Source of the DNA: a candidate division KSB1 bacterium
GTDB taxonomy: Bacteria; Zhuqueibacterota; Zhuqueibacteria; JANLFK01; Oleimicrobiaceae
NCBI GenBank assembly: GCA_024655945.1
Contig: JANLFK010000016.1
Span: 1-64,000 of the forward strand
Length of the DNA: 64,000 nt
Direction: 5' to 3'
Made by a program: the position numbers and the translations under genes. The notes under the pieces are model-generated. The model was not told the origin of the DNA and did no database searches. It was given only the letters and a program-made list of their open reading frames with translations. Positions 35,874 through 44,118 of the stretch are shown here, piece by piece; positions within the stretch are counted from its first letter, which is position 1; every line of letters starts with the position of its first letter.

Positions 35874-36887
35874 ATGAAAAGGTCGCTGATTGCAGTCCTG
35901 CTGCTGGCCGGCTGGTGCCTGAGCGCCCATGGCCAGACACAAAAGTTGCAGAAGTTAGCGCAGACCGGCATGAAGTTCCTGAGCGTGACCACCGACGCCC
36001 GTGCCAGCGCCTTGGGCGAGGCGGTCACTGCGCAGGAGGGGTACGCGGCGTCCATGTTCTTCAACCCGTCAGGATTGGCCAGCATAACGTCCTTAGCCGA
36101 TCTGTCCTTTGGCCAGGTAAATTGGATCGCAGACATCAAGTACTTCTATGCCAGCGCCGCCCTGAACCCCTGGCGCGGCAAGTACGGCGTGGTGGGCATC
36201 TCGTTCCTTTCGGTGGACTATGGTGATTTCAAGGGGACCATCCGGGACGTAAGTGAGAAGGGGTACAAGGACACCGGCATGTTCAGCCCCGGCGCCAGGG
36301 CGGTGGGCATCGGCTATGCGCGGGCCTTGTCCATGAAGTTCTCGGTTGGCGGGGTGGTCAAGTACGTGTCCCAGGATCTCGGCAGCAGCATCGTCGGCTT
36401 TGACAACCAGGGTGGCTATCGCCAGAAGCAGTATGAAGAGGGGGTGGTGGCCTACGACTTTGGCATTCTCTATCGCACCGGGTTCCGCAGCCTCAACTTT
36501 GGCATGTCCGTGCGCAACTTCTCCCAGGAGGTTCGCTACGAGACGGAAGGCTTCCAGCTACCGCTGACCTTCCGCATCGGCTTGGCGATAGACCTTTTGG
36601 ACGTGTTCCCTGCATTTCGCCTAGGCCAGGATGAGTTGCTGCTGTCGGTGGATGCCACGCACCCGCGGGACTACCCCGAGCAGGTTGGCTTCGGTGCCGA
36701 GTATCTTCTCATGAACACGTTGGCCCTGCGCGTGGGGTATTCCTTTCCCAATGACGAGCACGGGTTCACCGTGGGCTTTGGTGTGCAGCAGTCCCTGTCG
36801 CAATTCCGATTTGGCCTCGACTACGCTTACACGCCGTTTGGGCTCTTTAACGAGGTCCACCGCTTTTCCATCAGGTTGTCCATGTGA
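35874..36887 (+). CDS. PorV/PorQ-family outer-membrane beta-barrel protein (module C)
   Basis: 337-aa paralogue of the 5673 product with a signal peptide (MKRSLIAVLLLAGWCLSAHGQ), the family block AQTGMKFLSVTTDARASALG, FFNPSGLAS and a barrel that shares GFRSLNFGMSVRNFSQEV and the DATHPRDYPEQ turn with module A's protein. PorV-type proteins ferry T9SS cargo or, in some relatives, act as FadL-like pores. It begins 25 nt after the secreted protein and ends module C; no TIG lipoprotein follows. A perfect terminator lies just downstream. Confidence 0.88.
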   Translation: MKRSLIAVLLLAGWCLSAHGQTQKLQKLAQTGMKFLSVTTDARASALGEAVTAQEGYAASMFFNPSGLASITSLADLSFGQVNWIADIKYFYASAALNPWRGKYGVVGISFLSVDYGDFKGTIRDVSEKGYKDTGMFSPGARAVGIGYARALSMKFSVGGVVKYVSQDLGSSIVGFDNQGGYRQKQYEEGVVAYDFGILYRTGFRSLNFGMSVRNFSQEVRYETEGFQLPLTFRIGLAIDLLDVFPAFRLGQDELLLSVDATHPRDYPEQVGFGAEYLLMNTLALRVGYSFPNDEHGFTVGFGVQQSLSQFRFGLDYAYTPFGLFNEVHRFSIRLSM

Positions 36888-36912
36888 ACTGCAGATCCAG
36901 ACATTCCGCCAG

Positions 36913-36946
36913 GCTCCCGGCCATGCGGCCGGGAGCTTTTGCTTTT
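36913..36946 (+). terminator. Rho-independent terminator of module C
   Basis: GCTCCCGGCC (36913-36922) and GGCCGGGAGC (36927-36936) form a perfect 10-bp stem with a tetraloop, followed by TTTTGCTTTT. It lies 25 nt after the PorV-like stop and marks the boundary between the plus-strand half and the minus-strand half of the window. Confidence 0.93.
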
Positions 36947-37273
36947 CAGGGGGGAGGGAGAGCCAACTTTTGCGAGGACGAGCGGAGGGCTGCCGGGCAG
37001 TTCCGGCAGGATATCCAGTGACCGGAAGGTGGGAGCCCGACAGCATACGGAAGTCCATTGGCTTGGTGGCGCGCGAGCCCTGCTTAGAGGTAGGCGGCCA
37101 CGGTAGGGTCACCGCGCGTGGATCGGCGCTCGGGTCCAGGAGTGTACCCTGTCCACCCCGAGCAAGGCCAGCGGCCCCCCCAACAAGAAGGGCTTAGGCC
37201 CAATGAGGAAGGGGACCAAGTGGCGTGCCCCTTCCTGCTACAGGCGGCGCTTGTCGCGTGGCGGACAGCCTTC
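36947..37273. other. Intergenic region, no supported gene
   Basis: Between the module C terminator and the small Cys-rich gene on the other strand I see no credible coding sequence. It holds one perfect 9-bp inverted repeat, AGGAAGGGG (37206-37214) with CCCCTTCCT (37228-37236), about 38 nt beyond the minus-strand peptide gene. There is no T-run, so its role as a terminator is doubtful. Confidence 0.5.
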
Positions 37274-37549
37274 TTAGCTCGCGTTGCAGCCCGGCCCTGT
37301 GACGATCCAGTCACCACACCAGATAACACCCAGGCATGCCGAGTGCCCATGGTCATAGATCAGACATGTCGGCTGCCAGAAGGGGTACTCGCACCGGTAG
37401 TCCGTGGTGTACAAGCACGCCCAGCAAGCTACCGTCTTCGCTTTGGCCTGCTGGGCGAGAGGCCAGAGGCCGGTCCCCAGTAGGGCTGTGACGAGAACCA
37501 CAGCGAAGCCCCCCAGAGAAACGAGCGTCGACGCGCCATCACCGGTCAC
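37274..37549 (-). CDS. Small Cys-rich secreted peptide, probably frameshifted near its start
   Basis: The uninterrupted frame gives 91 aa from GTG 37549, but that codon abuts AGGAGG and has no usable ribosome-site spacing. ATG 37539 has ideal spacing from AGGAGG yet lies one frame off. Adding one G to the G6 run (37509-37514 on the plus strand, C6) joins the frames and yields a textbook signal peptide: MARRRSFLWG, then GFAVVLVTALLGTG, then AQQAKA with cleavage before KTVACW. The mature part, about 54 residues, holds seven cysteines (VACWAC, YRC, PTC, SAC, IWC, PGC). In Bacteroidota, NVEALA-type peptides are encoded beside 6-bladed propellers, as here, but the NVEALA motif itself is absent. 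Function unknown. Confidence 0.55.
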   Translation of the reverse strand: MTGDGASTLVSLGGFAVVLVTALLGTGLWPLAQQAKAKTVACWACLYTTDYRCEYPFWQPTCLIYDHGHSACLGVIWCGDWIVTGPGCNAS

Positions 37550-38691
37550 CTCCTTTCCTGTAGGGTGAGTCCAGCACGCACGATTGTCACCTCCCCTCCA
37601 GTAACGTCGATCCCGTACAGCGTACCGCGGCCGTCAGAGGAACAGATGCCGAAATTCGTCCTTTAAACATAGGAGCACAGAAGCCGCCCCTGACGATCGA
37701 ACACGTCGATGATGGGGTGTGGCAGTGCGGCTACCTAGTGGACCAGCCTGTGCCCCCAAGAACCCAGAAAGAGAGATGTGGGAGGCGGTTTGAGCCGGTG
37801 GGCACCTTCTCCGGCTGGCTGGACGCGTGCCGGTGGCAGGAAGCGGTTTTTCCGGAATACGCGCACTCTTAGATCCCCATCAAGTGTGTATCGTCGGATC
37901 TCGTAAGGGTTATACTGGGAGTAGTAAAGTGCATCACCGACCACGAGGAGAGGGCCGCTGGAGATGACCTGTTTGACCGAGATCTGCGCATACCCCACGG
38001 GCGAGCGGAAGCGAACGGGCTCGCCGAAGGAACGGATCCGCTCCCCGGCGGCAGAGTACTTGTGGATAACACATTCGGTCTCGGCGTCGTACCAGCTAAG
38101 GTAGAAGGCACCCGTGCTATCGACTGCGAATCCACTGAAGTCCGAGAAACTGCAGTGGCACTGAGCGCAGGTAGGTTCCTTGGGGGAAAAGACGCTGACG
38201 CGGGCGTTACCTGCATCGAAGACGCAGAGATTGCCTTGTGCATTGAGAACCATAGACAAGGGCAGGAGCAGCTCACCGGGTCCTTTCCCTCTGCCGCCGA
38301 AACTTAGCAGTCGCTCACCGTGTGGTGTGCAACGGTGGATCAGGCAGCCTTCTCGCTCCAGCAGGAAAAAGTACCCATCCTTGTCCCCCACCACCCACGA
38401 GACCCCCTCATAGCCTCCCTTCAGCCTGAGGTCAAAGGTCATCTCAACGCTCGGCCCGCGTTTCCGGCCCCATTCTCCCCTTTCCGGGTTGAGGACCACC
38501 GTCGCACCGGGGCTCTCTTTCCGGGCTAACTTGGCCAACTCGTCCGCGTCCCAGACGTAGGGCACCTCTTGCCCCGCCAACCGCCGCTTTAGACCGACAT
38601 TGCGTGCCACTAGGTACGCCAGGCCGAGACAAACGGCTCTCAAGGCCCCACTCACCAGCGTCCGCTTGACCTGCGATCCTCGTGGCTCCAT
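37546..38691 (-). pseudogene. 6-bladed beta-propeller protein, interrupted by two stop codons
   Basis: The open part (38691-37735) encodes 318 aa: a membrane-anchoring N-terminus (about 12-30), then propeller repeats such as FGGRGKGPGELLLPLSMVLN, LCVFDAGNARVSVFSP and GFAVDSTGAFYLSWYD, typical of the 6-bladed propeller (BF2867-like) family. The frame meets TAG (37735-37737), but the same frame continues as VAALPHPIIDVFDRQGRLL, then TAA, then LYGIDVTGGEVTIVRA to TGA at 37546. That tail is the expected final blade, so the gene looks truncated by nonsense changes. GGAGGGG lies 6 nt before ATG 38691, 15 nt after the redoxin frame. It may be decaying, or the stops may be assembly errors. Confidence 0.7.
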
Positions 38692-38706
38692 GTCTTACCC
38701 CTCCAA

Positions 38707-39251
38707 TCACTTAGTCATCGGCCGACCCCAACCTCCGCTACCATCCGTTCCACCTCCCGCAGCGCCCGTCCTCTCGCCGTAGCGCTGGTAGAGGCGAACT
38801 CTCGCCTCTGCGTCCACCAACACGACCAGCGGTACATAGTCCGCCCAGTACAACCTCAGGAGCTCATGTCGAGGGTCTGCCGCCACCGGGAAGCGTAAGC
38901 CATGCCTTTGGGCAAATGAGGCCGTGGGCGCCTCGCCGTCGGCGCTGACCCCTATCATCTTCACCGCTGCCAGGCGCTCGGCAAACTCCTGCCACCCCCC
39001 GCGCTCTCCGCACATGAGGGACAACTCGTGTTGAAGAATATCAGCACCACCGGCCCTTTGGGTACGCTCACCCTTTCACCCTGCAGGGCCACCGCCTCGA
39101 AGCATGGCGCCCTCTCGCCCACCTTCAGTGGCTCCTGCCGCAAGAGCAGCCTGTGGGGGTAACGGTTCTCCAATCCCAACACCGCGGCCGCCATCAGCAC
39201 CATGCCCAGGAGCGCACTGGCGGCGTAGTTGACAGGTTGACGGCGTTTCAC
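38707..39251 (-). pseudogene. TlpA/AhpC-like redoxin, frameshifted
   Basis: The first frame (39251-38961) gives an N-terminal membrane anchor (SALLGMVLMAAAVLGL), KVGERAPCFEAVALQG and the redoxin active site in FFNTSCPSCAE, then runs into nonsense. The second frame (to 38707) continues the fold: WQEFAERLAAVKMIGVSADG, LRFPVAADP and VPLVVLVDAEARVRLYQRYG. One added G in the G6 run at 38995-39000 would restore a single protein of about 180 aa. Such anchored thioredoxin-fold proteins reduce or form disulfides in the periplasm, which would suit the Cys-rich peptide encoded two genes downstream. Confidence 0.72.
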
Positions 39252-40020
39252 TGGACCCTAAGCCGTATGAATGAGGCGCGGCCCCAGCCGCCTTCTGCAC
39301 CTCGGGGAGGTCGACTGCGCTGTTGCCGCCGATCCTTGCCCGTATTCGTCTACCCTGCAAACAGCCATTCCGTCGGGTGTGCCCCTCCGCGGTTTCCCCA
39401 CCCGGCGACCCTCCAGACAAAAGGGGAGCCCCTCACCGCCGGCCCAGAGTCCATAGCGGCCGACGCATTCCGCATCGCGGGGCCGCGTCGTCTCGGCTGT
39501 AAGGTAAAAACTCGATTGCTGTCAAGTGTTTTTTGGAGCGGCAAAGGTGCACAGTTAGCTGCCCCGGTATGTGAGCAGCCGGGGGTTAAGGGGTGGGGCA
39601 TACCGTGAGGTTCGCGGGCTGTGAAGGGGTCTTGGTGGGAAGCGCAAATGCGGGTGTAATGGTCCTGGGCCTGAGCGACACCCCCCGCGGCAGAACCAGG
39701 GACGCGTTCGGCGCAATCGCTCACGCGCTGTCCCCAAGGTTGCCCACAAGGCACTGGTGCAGCCACCCGCAGGGGTTTCGTACATAGCGGCCTAGACGGG
39801 ACAGTCAGATCCTGTCCAGCCCCTCAGGCAGATTCTGCCTCCGCAAGGGTGACGCTGTCCCGGGCTGGCCGTGTACCAAGACCCGTAGAGTGCACTTTCG
39901 ATCTTCCGCAGCCTTGCGGCAAATTGACGCCTGCAGGAAGGACGTGGCGAGGTAACCCCCTAAACCAGGATCCCGGCGGCGGACTGACTGCGCATGCCGT
40001 CGCACACTCTCGGTGCTGCC
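39252..40020. other. 769-bp region without a supported gene
   Basis: GC-rich, with only short overlapping open frames of low-complexity composition. On the minus strand a perfect -35 box TTGACA (complement of 39520-39525) is followed at 17 bp by a poor -10 (TTACAG), facing the redoxin gene. Several inverted repeats exist, for example CGGTATG/CATACCG near 39565-39604 and GGGACAG/CTGTCCC near 39798-39861. I recognise no known RNA family; either degraded DNA or an unidentified structured RNA is possible. Confidence 0.4.
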
Positions 40021-41337
40021 TCAATGCCCAACCCCGGTGAGAATTGCGCTTTTGCCCAAGAAGGTGCCCGCCACTGCAGCGGTTACCAGGCAAGCCAAGG
40101 TGGCGGCTACCAGGGCCCGAACTCCGAGAGAGGAGAGCTCGGCAGTACGGCGCGGCGCCAATGCCGCAATGCCGCCCACAAAAATGGCCAGCGAAGCCAC
40201 ATGGGCGAAGCCGCACAGCGCATAGGCGGCTATGACCGCAGAGCGCGGCTCATGCAAAGCACCGGCGGCCAGCATGGCAGCCAGGTCCTGATACGACTGT
40301 ACCTCCGTGGCCACAGTGCGCTCCCCGATGAGGCGAGCCACCGCCCAGGCGTCCCGCGGCGGCACACCCACCACCAAGGTGAAGGGGTAGAAGACCAAGC
40401 TCAGGAGACTGCGCAAGGACAGGTCAACTCTCGTGCCCAGGAGCTGGCTGACCCAGTGCCCCAACTGCCCGAACACCAGGTCGACAAGGGCGACAAGGCC
40501 CAGAAAGGCGAGCAGGAGCGCGGCAATCCCCACCACCAGACGCACGCCGCCATTGGCTCCGTTGATGATGGCCTCGATGATGTTGTGCTCCCGCTCATGG
40601 TGCGGCCGTACGGACACACCTAAAGTTGCCGGATGCTCAGTCTCGGGTACCATCAGCTTTGCCATCACCAGAGCAGCAGGGGCCGAGATGATCGAGGCGG
40701 AGACCAGGTGACCGGCAATTGTCGGGAAATGGCTCTGCAGCACGAACACGTAGAGCGCCATCACGCTGGAGGCAATGGTGGCCATGCCGGCGGTGAGGAT
40801 CGTGCAAAGCTCCGAGCGCGTCATGCCGTCCAAGTAGGGGCGGATGGTGAGCGCCGACTCGATGCCCACAAAGATGTTGCTGGCGGCGCACAATGATTCG
40901 GCACCGCTGATGCGCATCAATCTGGTGAACAGCGAGGCAAAGCCGCGGATCAGCCAGGGCATGACACCCAAGTAGTAGAAGGCACCCACCAGCGCCGCGA
41001 AAAAAACGATGGTGGGAAGCGCCTGAAAGGCAAGGAAGAACCCCAACGACGTCTCGCCAGCCGCGTCCGTGGTGCCAGGAGGCAGGGCCAAACGGCCGAA
41101 GAGAAACCTTGTGCCCGCCGAGGCGCTGTCAAGCACCTTCACGACGACGTCGTTGAGAAGCAGAAAGAGCTTCGCCCCCACGGGGACCTGGAATATGAAA
41201 AGCGCAAACAGAAGCTGCAGCCCGGTGCCCCAGAGGACCACTCGCCAGTTGATGCGGCGACGCTGGGTGGACAGAAGCCAGGCCACGCCCATCAGCACAA
41301 ATATGCCGCAAAAGCTGACCAGATTGTACGGTGACAT
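40021..41337 (-). CDS. CNT-family concentrative nucleoside transporter
   Basis: 438-aa inner-membrane transporter that would import nucleosides with a cation gradient. About ten hydrophobic segments are visible, with family blocks ALPTIVFFAALVGAFYYLGV, GAESLCAASNIFVGIESAL and AALCGFAHVASLAIFVGG-like text near the C-terminus. Length matches NupC-type proteins. ATG 41337 has AAGGAG 8 nt upstream; ATG 41358 overlaps that site poorly. It ends a minus-strand operon: AroM stops 36 nt upstream and DUF917 precedes that. The context suggests uptake of a nucleoside, nucleobase or hydantoin-like compound for breakdown. Confidence 0.9.
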   Translation of the reverse strand: MSPYNLVSFCGIFVLMGVAWLLSTQRRRINWRVVLWGTGLQLLFALFIFQVPVGAKLFLLLNDVVVKVLDSASAGTRFLFGRLALPPGTTDAAGETSLGFFLAFQALPTIVFFAALVGAFYYLGVMPWLIRGFASLFTRLMRISGAESLCAASNIFVGIESALTIRPYLDGMTRSELCTILTAGMATIASSVMALYVFVLQSHFPTIAGHLVSASIISAPAALVMAKLMVPETEHPATLGVSVRPHHEREHNIIEAIINGANGGVRLVVGIAALLLAFLGLVALVDLVFGQLGHWVSQLLGTRVDLSLRSLLSLVFYPFTLVVGVPPRDAWAVARLIGERTVATEVQSYQDLAAMLAAGALHEPRSAVIAAYALCGFAHVASLAIFVGGIAALAPRRTAELSSLGVRALVAATLACLVTAAVAGTFLGKSAILTGVGH

Positions 41338-41373
41338 GCTCATCACTCCTTGACGCACATGGTTTCCAAGAAT

Positions 41374-42072
41374 TCACCCAGACTGCGGCGCGAATGCGGC
41401 TACGAAAGCGCTCAGCACGGCGGCCAGGACCAGCCGCGGCGAGAGCACCGGCACGTGCAAGGCCCTGGCCAGCTGCTGCTGCGTGGCGCGGCCATAGCCC
41501 ATGCAATTTAAAACGACAAGCGCCAAGTCGTCGCGGCGGAGTTGCTCAACGAGGCAGCAAAGCTGCGCAGGGGACGGGTCATAAGGAGGGAGTGTGGCGA
41601 CCACCAGTTGCCTGCCCGGCCCGTGCCAGCCCTGGGAGGCGTCCGCCACTTGCGACTCCTCCGGTACCACCACCGCCAGCGTGCCTCGTGTGAGCAAGGC
41701 ACTTGCTGCGGCGCGAAGCAGCTGGGCGGGGCGAAAGAGCGTACGCTCCGACCTAAGAAGCTCGAAATCGGCCGTGCAGAGCAGTACACTCGCAGCCACC
41801 CCGGCCTGTTCCACACGCCGCACGCAATCGTCGAGCAGCGGTGCTATGCCCGCGGTACTCACCCTCACCGCCGAGCCGTCGCGCAGGCGGGTCACCAAGG
41901 CGGGCTCCCCTGGGCGCGGAGCGAGCGCCGCAATGTGCTGTGGCGCAAGCTGATCCAGCGCCCCTGCTTCGACAAACTCCACGGCCTGCAGTTCCGGGGT
42001 GAGGAGCTCGCCGAAGATATCCGGCCGCGGGGATTGACCTATGGTTATCGCACCGATACGAATGGTGTCCAC
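41374..42072 (-). CDS. AroM-family protein (Asp/Glu racemase-like fold)
   Basis: 232-aa cytosolic protein. The N-terminus IRIGAITIGQSPRPDIFGEL is the AroM signature, and LALVVLNCMGYG near the C-terminus carries a cysteine in the place where Asp/Glu/hydantoin racemases have a catalytic one. The reaction of AroM is not established. In many genomes AroM genes sit beside DUF917 genes and permeases, exactly as here: DUF917 ends 12 nt upstream and the CNT transporter starts 36 nt downstream. Inference: racemase-like step in hydantoin or related N-heterocycle catabolism. Confidence 0.88.
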   Translation of the reverse strand: MDTIRIGAITIGQSPRPDIFGELLTPELQAVEFVEAGALDQLAPQHIAALAPRPGEPALVTRLRDGSAVRVSTAGIAPLLDDCVRRVEQAGVAASVLLCTADFELLRSERTLFRPAQLLRAAASALLTRGTLAVVVPEESQVADASQGWHGPGRQLVVATLPPYDPSPAQLCCLVEQLRRDDLALVVLNCMGYGRATQQQLARALHVPVLSPRLVLAAVLSAFVAAFAPQSG

Positions 42073-42084
42073 TCGGCCATGCTC

Positions 42085-43179
42085 TCATTGCGGCCCTTGG
42101 CAGAGGGCGTGCGGCGTCGGCCGCAACTCCTTGCCAATTGCCCTCTCAACCCGCTCGTACAAGCCGGCATCTCTCATGCCAGAGCCGAGGATGAGTCTGT
42201 CCCAGGGGATGGTGATGAGGGCCACCCTTTGGCCTGGCGCGATGGCTGCGGTGGTGAGCGGGCATCCCTCCTCACACGCAAGTGTGGCGATGAGGTCAGG
42301 AAACGTGGCCAGCCGCTCGCCCGCGCATTCGATGGTCATGTACTCGTTCCAAAAGGAGAGCTCGTATTCGCTCTTGTTGGAGGTGACCAGGACACTGCCC
42401 ACGTCGAACCCTCCCGCCGTGCGTCTCCCGACCCGGGTTACCTCTCCGACGTCCACCGTCCTTGCACCGGCCTCGGCCGAAAGCGCTTGCAACTTTGCGC
42501 TGAGTCCTGGGGCATCGTGCAGGATGGCGCCGAGCCGGATGGCTTGGCAAATGGCGCCCACTGCCGCATGCTGCCCGACATAGGAGGCAGGCACCGGGTT
42601 GCGCGCCACGGCGACCATACCTCCCGCCCTGACGGCCGCCTGCCGCACGCCCGCCGACACCTCCTCGAGGGAGCCCGAGTAGAATTCTTCGACGAGGCGG
42701 CCTCGCTGCGCATACCCACCCACAGCAGCCGCGCATGCGCGGTATTCCCCCCGGCGATGCAGACCCATCGACCCCATCAGCCCCAAGGGATGAGCTCGTC
42801 CATTGCAAGGGGCGTCCAGCACTGGGATGCCTAACACCGCGGACTGGTACCACCCATTCACAGTGGCAAAGCCGCCGTTTTCCGAGGTGATGAGCGCGTC
42901 TATTGCCATTCGGCTCCTGTCTCTGAGGATTTCCACTGCCCGCACAAGGTGCTCGGGGGTAACCCACCGCTCCGGCGCCGCAGGCGCGCCCACCAACGAC
43001 ACGGTGACCACGATCGCCTCCGGCGGCAGTTCTTCGATCCCCCGCAAGGCTACCGACCCGCGCGCCAGCGCAGCCCGGCCAAGAGCCATCCCCTCCGCCA
43101 GCGAACCGCCGCCACCGCCGCCCAAAAGGCCTCCACCAAGGACTGCACGCTCAACTATCTCTTCAGTGATGCAGAACAA
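42085..43179 (-). CDS. DUF917 (hydantoinase-like) family protein
   Basis: 364-aa protein of the DUF917 family, whose members include S-methyl thiohydantoin desulfurase and proteins fused to or paired with hydantoinases. Recognisable blocks are the glycine-rich start LGGGLLGGGGGGSLAEG, VSLVGAPAAPERWVTPEHL, GCPLTTAAIAPGQRVALI and NEYMTIE. The N-terminal Gly run fits the family's usual GGGG motif. It lies 34 nt after a DUF998-like gene and 12 nt before AroM. Together with AroM and the transporter it suggests a small catabolic operon; the substrate cannot be named from sequence. Confidence 0.87.
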   Translation of the reverse strand: MFCITEEIVERAVLGGGLLGGGGGGSLAEGMALGRAALARGSVALRGIEELPPEAIVVTVSLVGAPAAPERWVTPEHLVRAVEILRDRSRMAIDALITSENGGFATVNGWYQSAVLGIPVLDAPCNGRAHPLGLMGSMGLHRRGEYRACAAAVGGYAQRGRLVEEFYSGSLEEVSAGVRQAAVRAGGMVAVARNPVPASYVGQHAAVGAICQAIRLGAILHDAPGLSAKLQALSAEAGARTVDVGEVTRVGRRTAGGFDVGSVLVTSNKSEYELSFWNEYMTIECAGERLATFPDLIATLACEEGCPLTTAAIAPGQRVALITIPWDRLILGSGMRDAGLYERVERAIGKELRPTPHALCQGPQ

Positions 43180-43213
43180 AGCCTTTGGGTCCTCGCACCG
43201 ACTGGATGGTCGC

Positions 43214-43909
43214 TCAGTTCTCCCTCAGCTCAAGACCAAGTTCCGGCTCTGGAGCCTCCCGGGCAGCGTGGGCAAGGGCGCGCCGTGCCGGCAGATAGAG
43301 GTTCCACAGCAGCCCGAAGAAGGCGGCCTTCTGCAGCAAGGTCTGCGCTGGACGATTGGCAAAAAACATGGCTGCATAGAGGTAGAGAAAAAGGTGGTTT
43401 GCCACCACTGTGGGATAGAACCAGAAGCAACGGGCGTAGCGGCGCGTCTCGTAGAGAAGCACAAAGCCCAGGAGCCAAAACGAGGTGGTCATGAGGCCGG
43501 CGCCCATGCGGTGCACAGGGTCATGCGTGGCGCATGGCGCCATGGTCACTATGAGTCCAACGGCTGCCAGCAGGAAGAGGGAAGCCACAACCCGCAGAAG
43601 GAGCCTACTCCCGCTCCACCAGCTCAGCCGGGCTAACCGCAGGCAGACGAACGAGGAAAAGAGGAGGTTGACCTCGAATGTCAGCATGCCGCGCTGATTG
43701 GGGAGACCGCCACTGGTAGAAGGGTTGCCCAACCAGCTCAGAGGGTGGCTGACCACGTCAAAGCGCTCGCCATAGAGCAGCGCTGAGGCTGGGATAGCTA
43801 TGAGGTTACTCCAGAAAAGGAGCCTTATCCAGCGGAAAGACTCCCTGGGCAACTCCTGCTCCGGGCCGGAACGAAGTGCTCTTTCTCGACGCTGCTTCCA
43901 TCGGTACAT
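43214..43909 (-). CDS. DUF998-like integral membrane protein
   Basis: 231-aa membrane protein with about six hydrophobic segments (FWSNLIAIPASALLYG, LLLRVVASLFLLAAVGLIVTM, MTTSFWLLGFVLLYE, FLYLYAAMFFAN). The mid-protein APCATHDPVHRMGAGLM resembles the conserved loop of DUF998 proteins, whose function is unknown. ATG 43909 is preferred over 44005 because TGAGGA lies 6 nt before it and the longer N-terminus is highly basic and not membrane-like. It opens the DUF917-AroM-CNT operon or is merely adjacent. Confidence 0.65.
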   Translation of the reverse strand: MYRWKQRRERALRSGPEQELPRESFRWIRLLFWSNLIAIPASALLYGERFDVVSHPLSWLGNPSTSGGLPNQRGMLTFEVNLLFSSFVCLRLARLSWWSGSRLLLRVVASLFLLAAVGLIVTMAPCATHDPVHRMGAGLMTTSFWLLGFVLLYETRRYARCFWFYPTVVANHLFLYLYAAMFFANRPAQTLLQKAAFFGLLWNLYLPARRALAHAAREAPEPELGLELREN

Positions 43910-44118
43910 GGCAATCCTCACGTTTCTTGCCCGACGCCGTTTATGCTCCTCAGTGGAGCTGACCGAGGGCGACTTTCTTTTGCCATCGGCCCACGGAAAG
44001 TGCAAGACCTCCTATGGCCCAGCGCCTTCGCAGCGCGCGAAGCCATGTGCAATCCCATGACTCAGGCCTGAGGCAGCGGACCCTACTGCTGCATCCTGGA
44101 CAGCGAAAACGGTGGCTC

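Noticed and set aside
37084-37356. 90-codon minus-strand frame near the small Cys-rich gene
   Set aside because: It overlaps the Cys-rich peptide gene in another frame, has no signal peptide and looks like random GC-rich coding.
39593-39787. Short open frames in the 39.3-40 kb gap
   Set aside because: Arg/Gly/Pro-rich translations, no ribosome sites, mutually overlapping on both strands.
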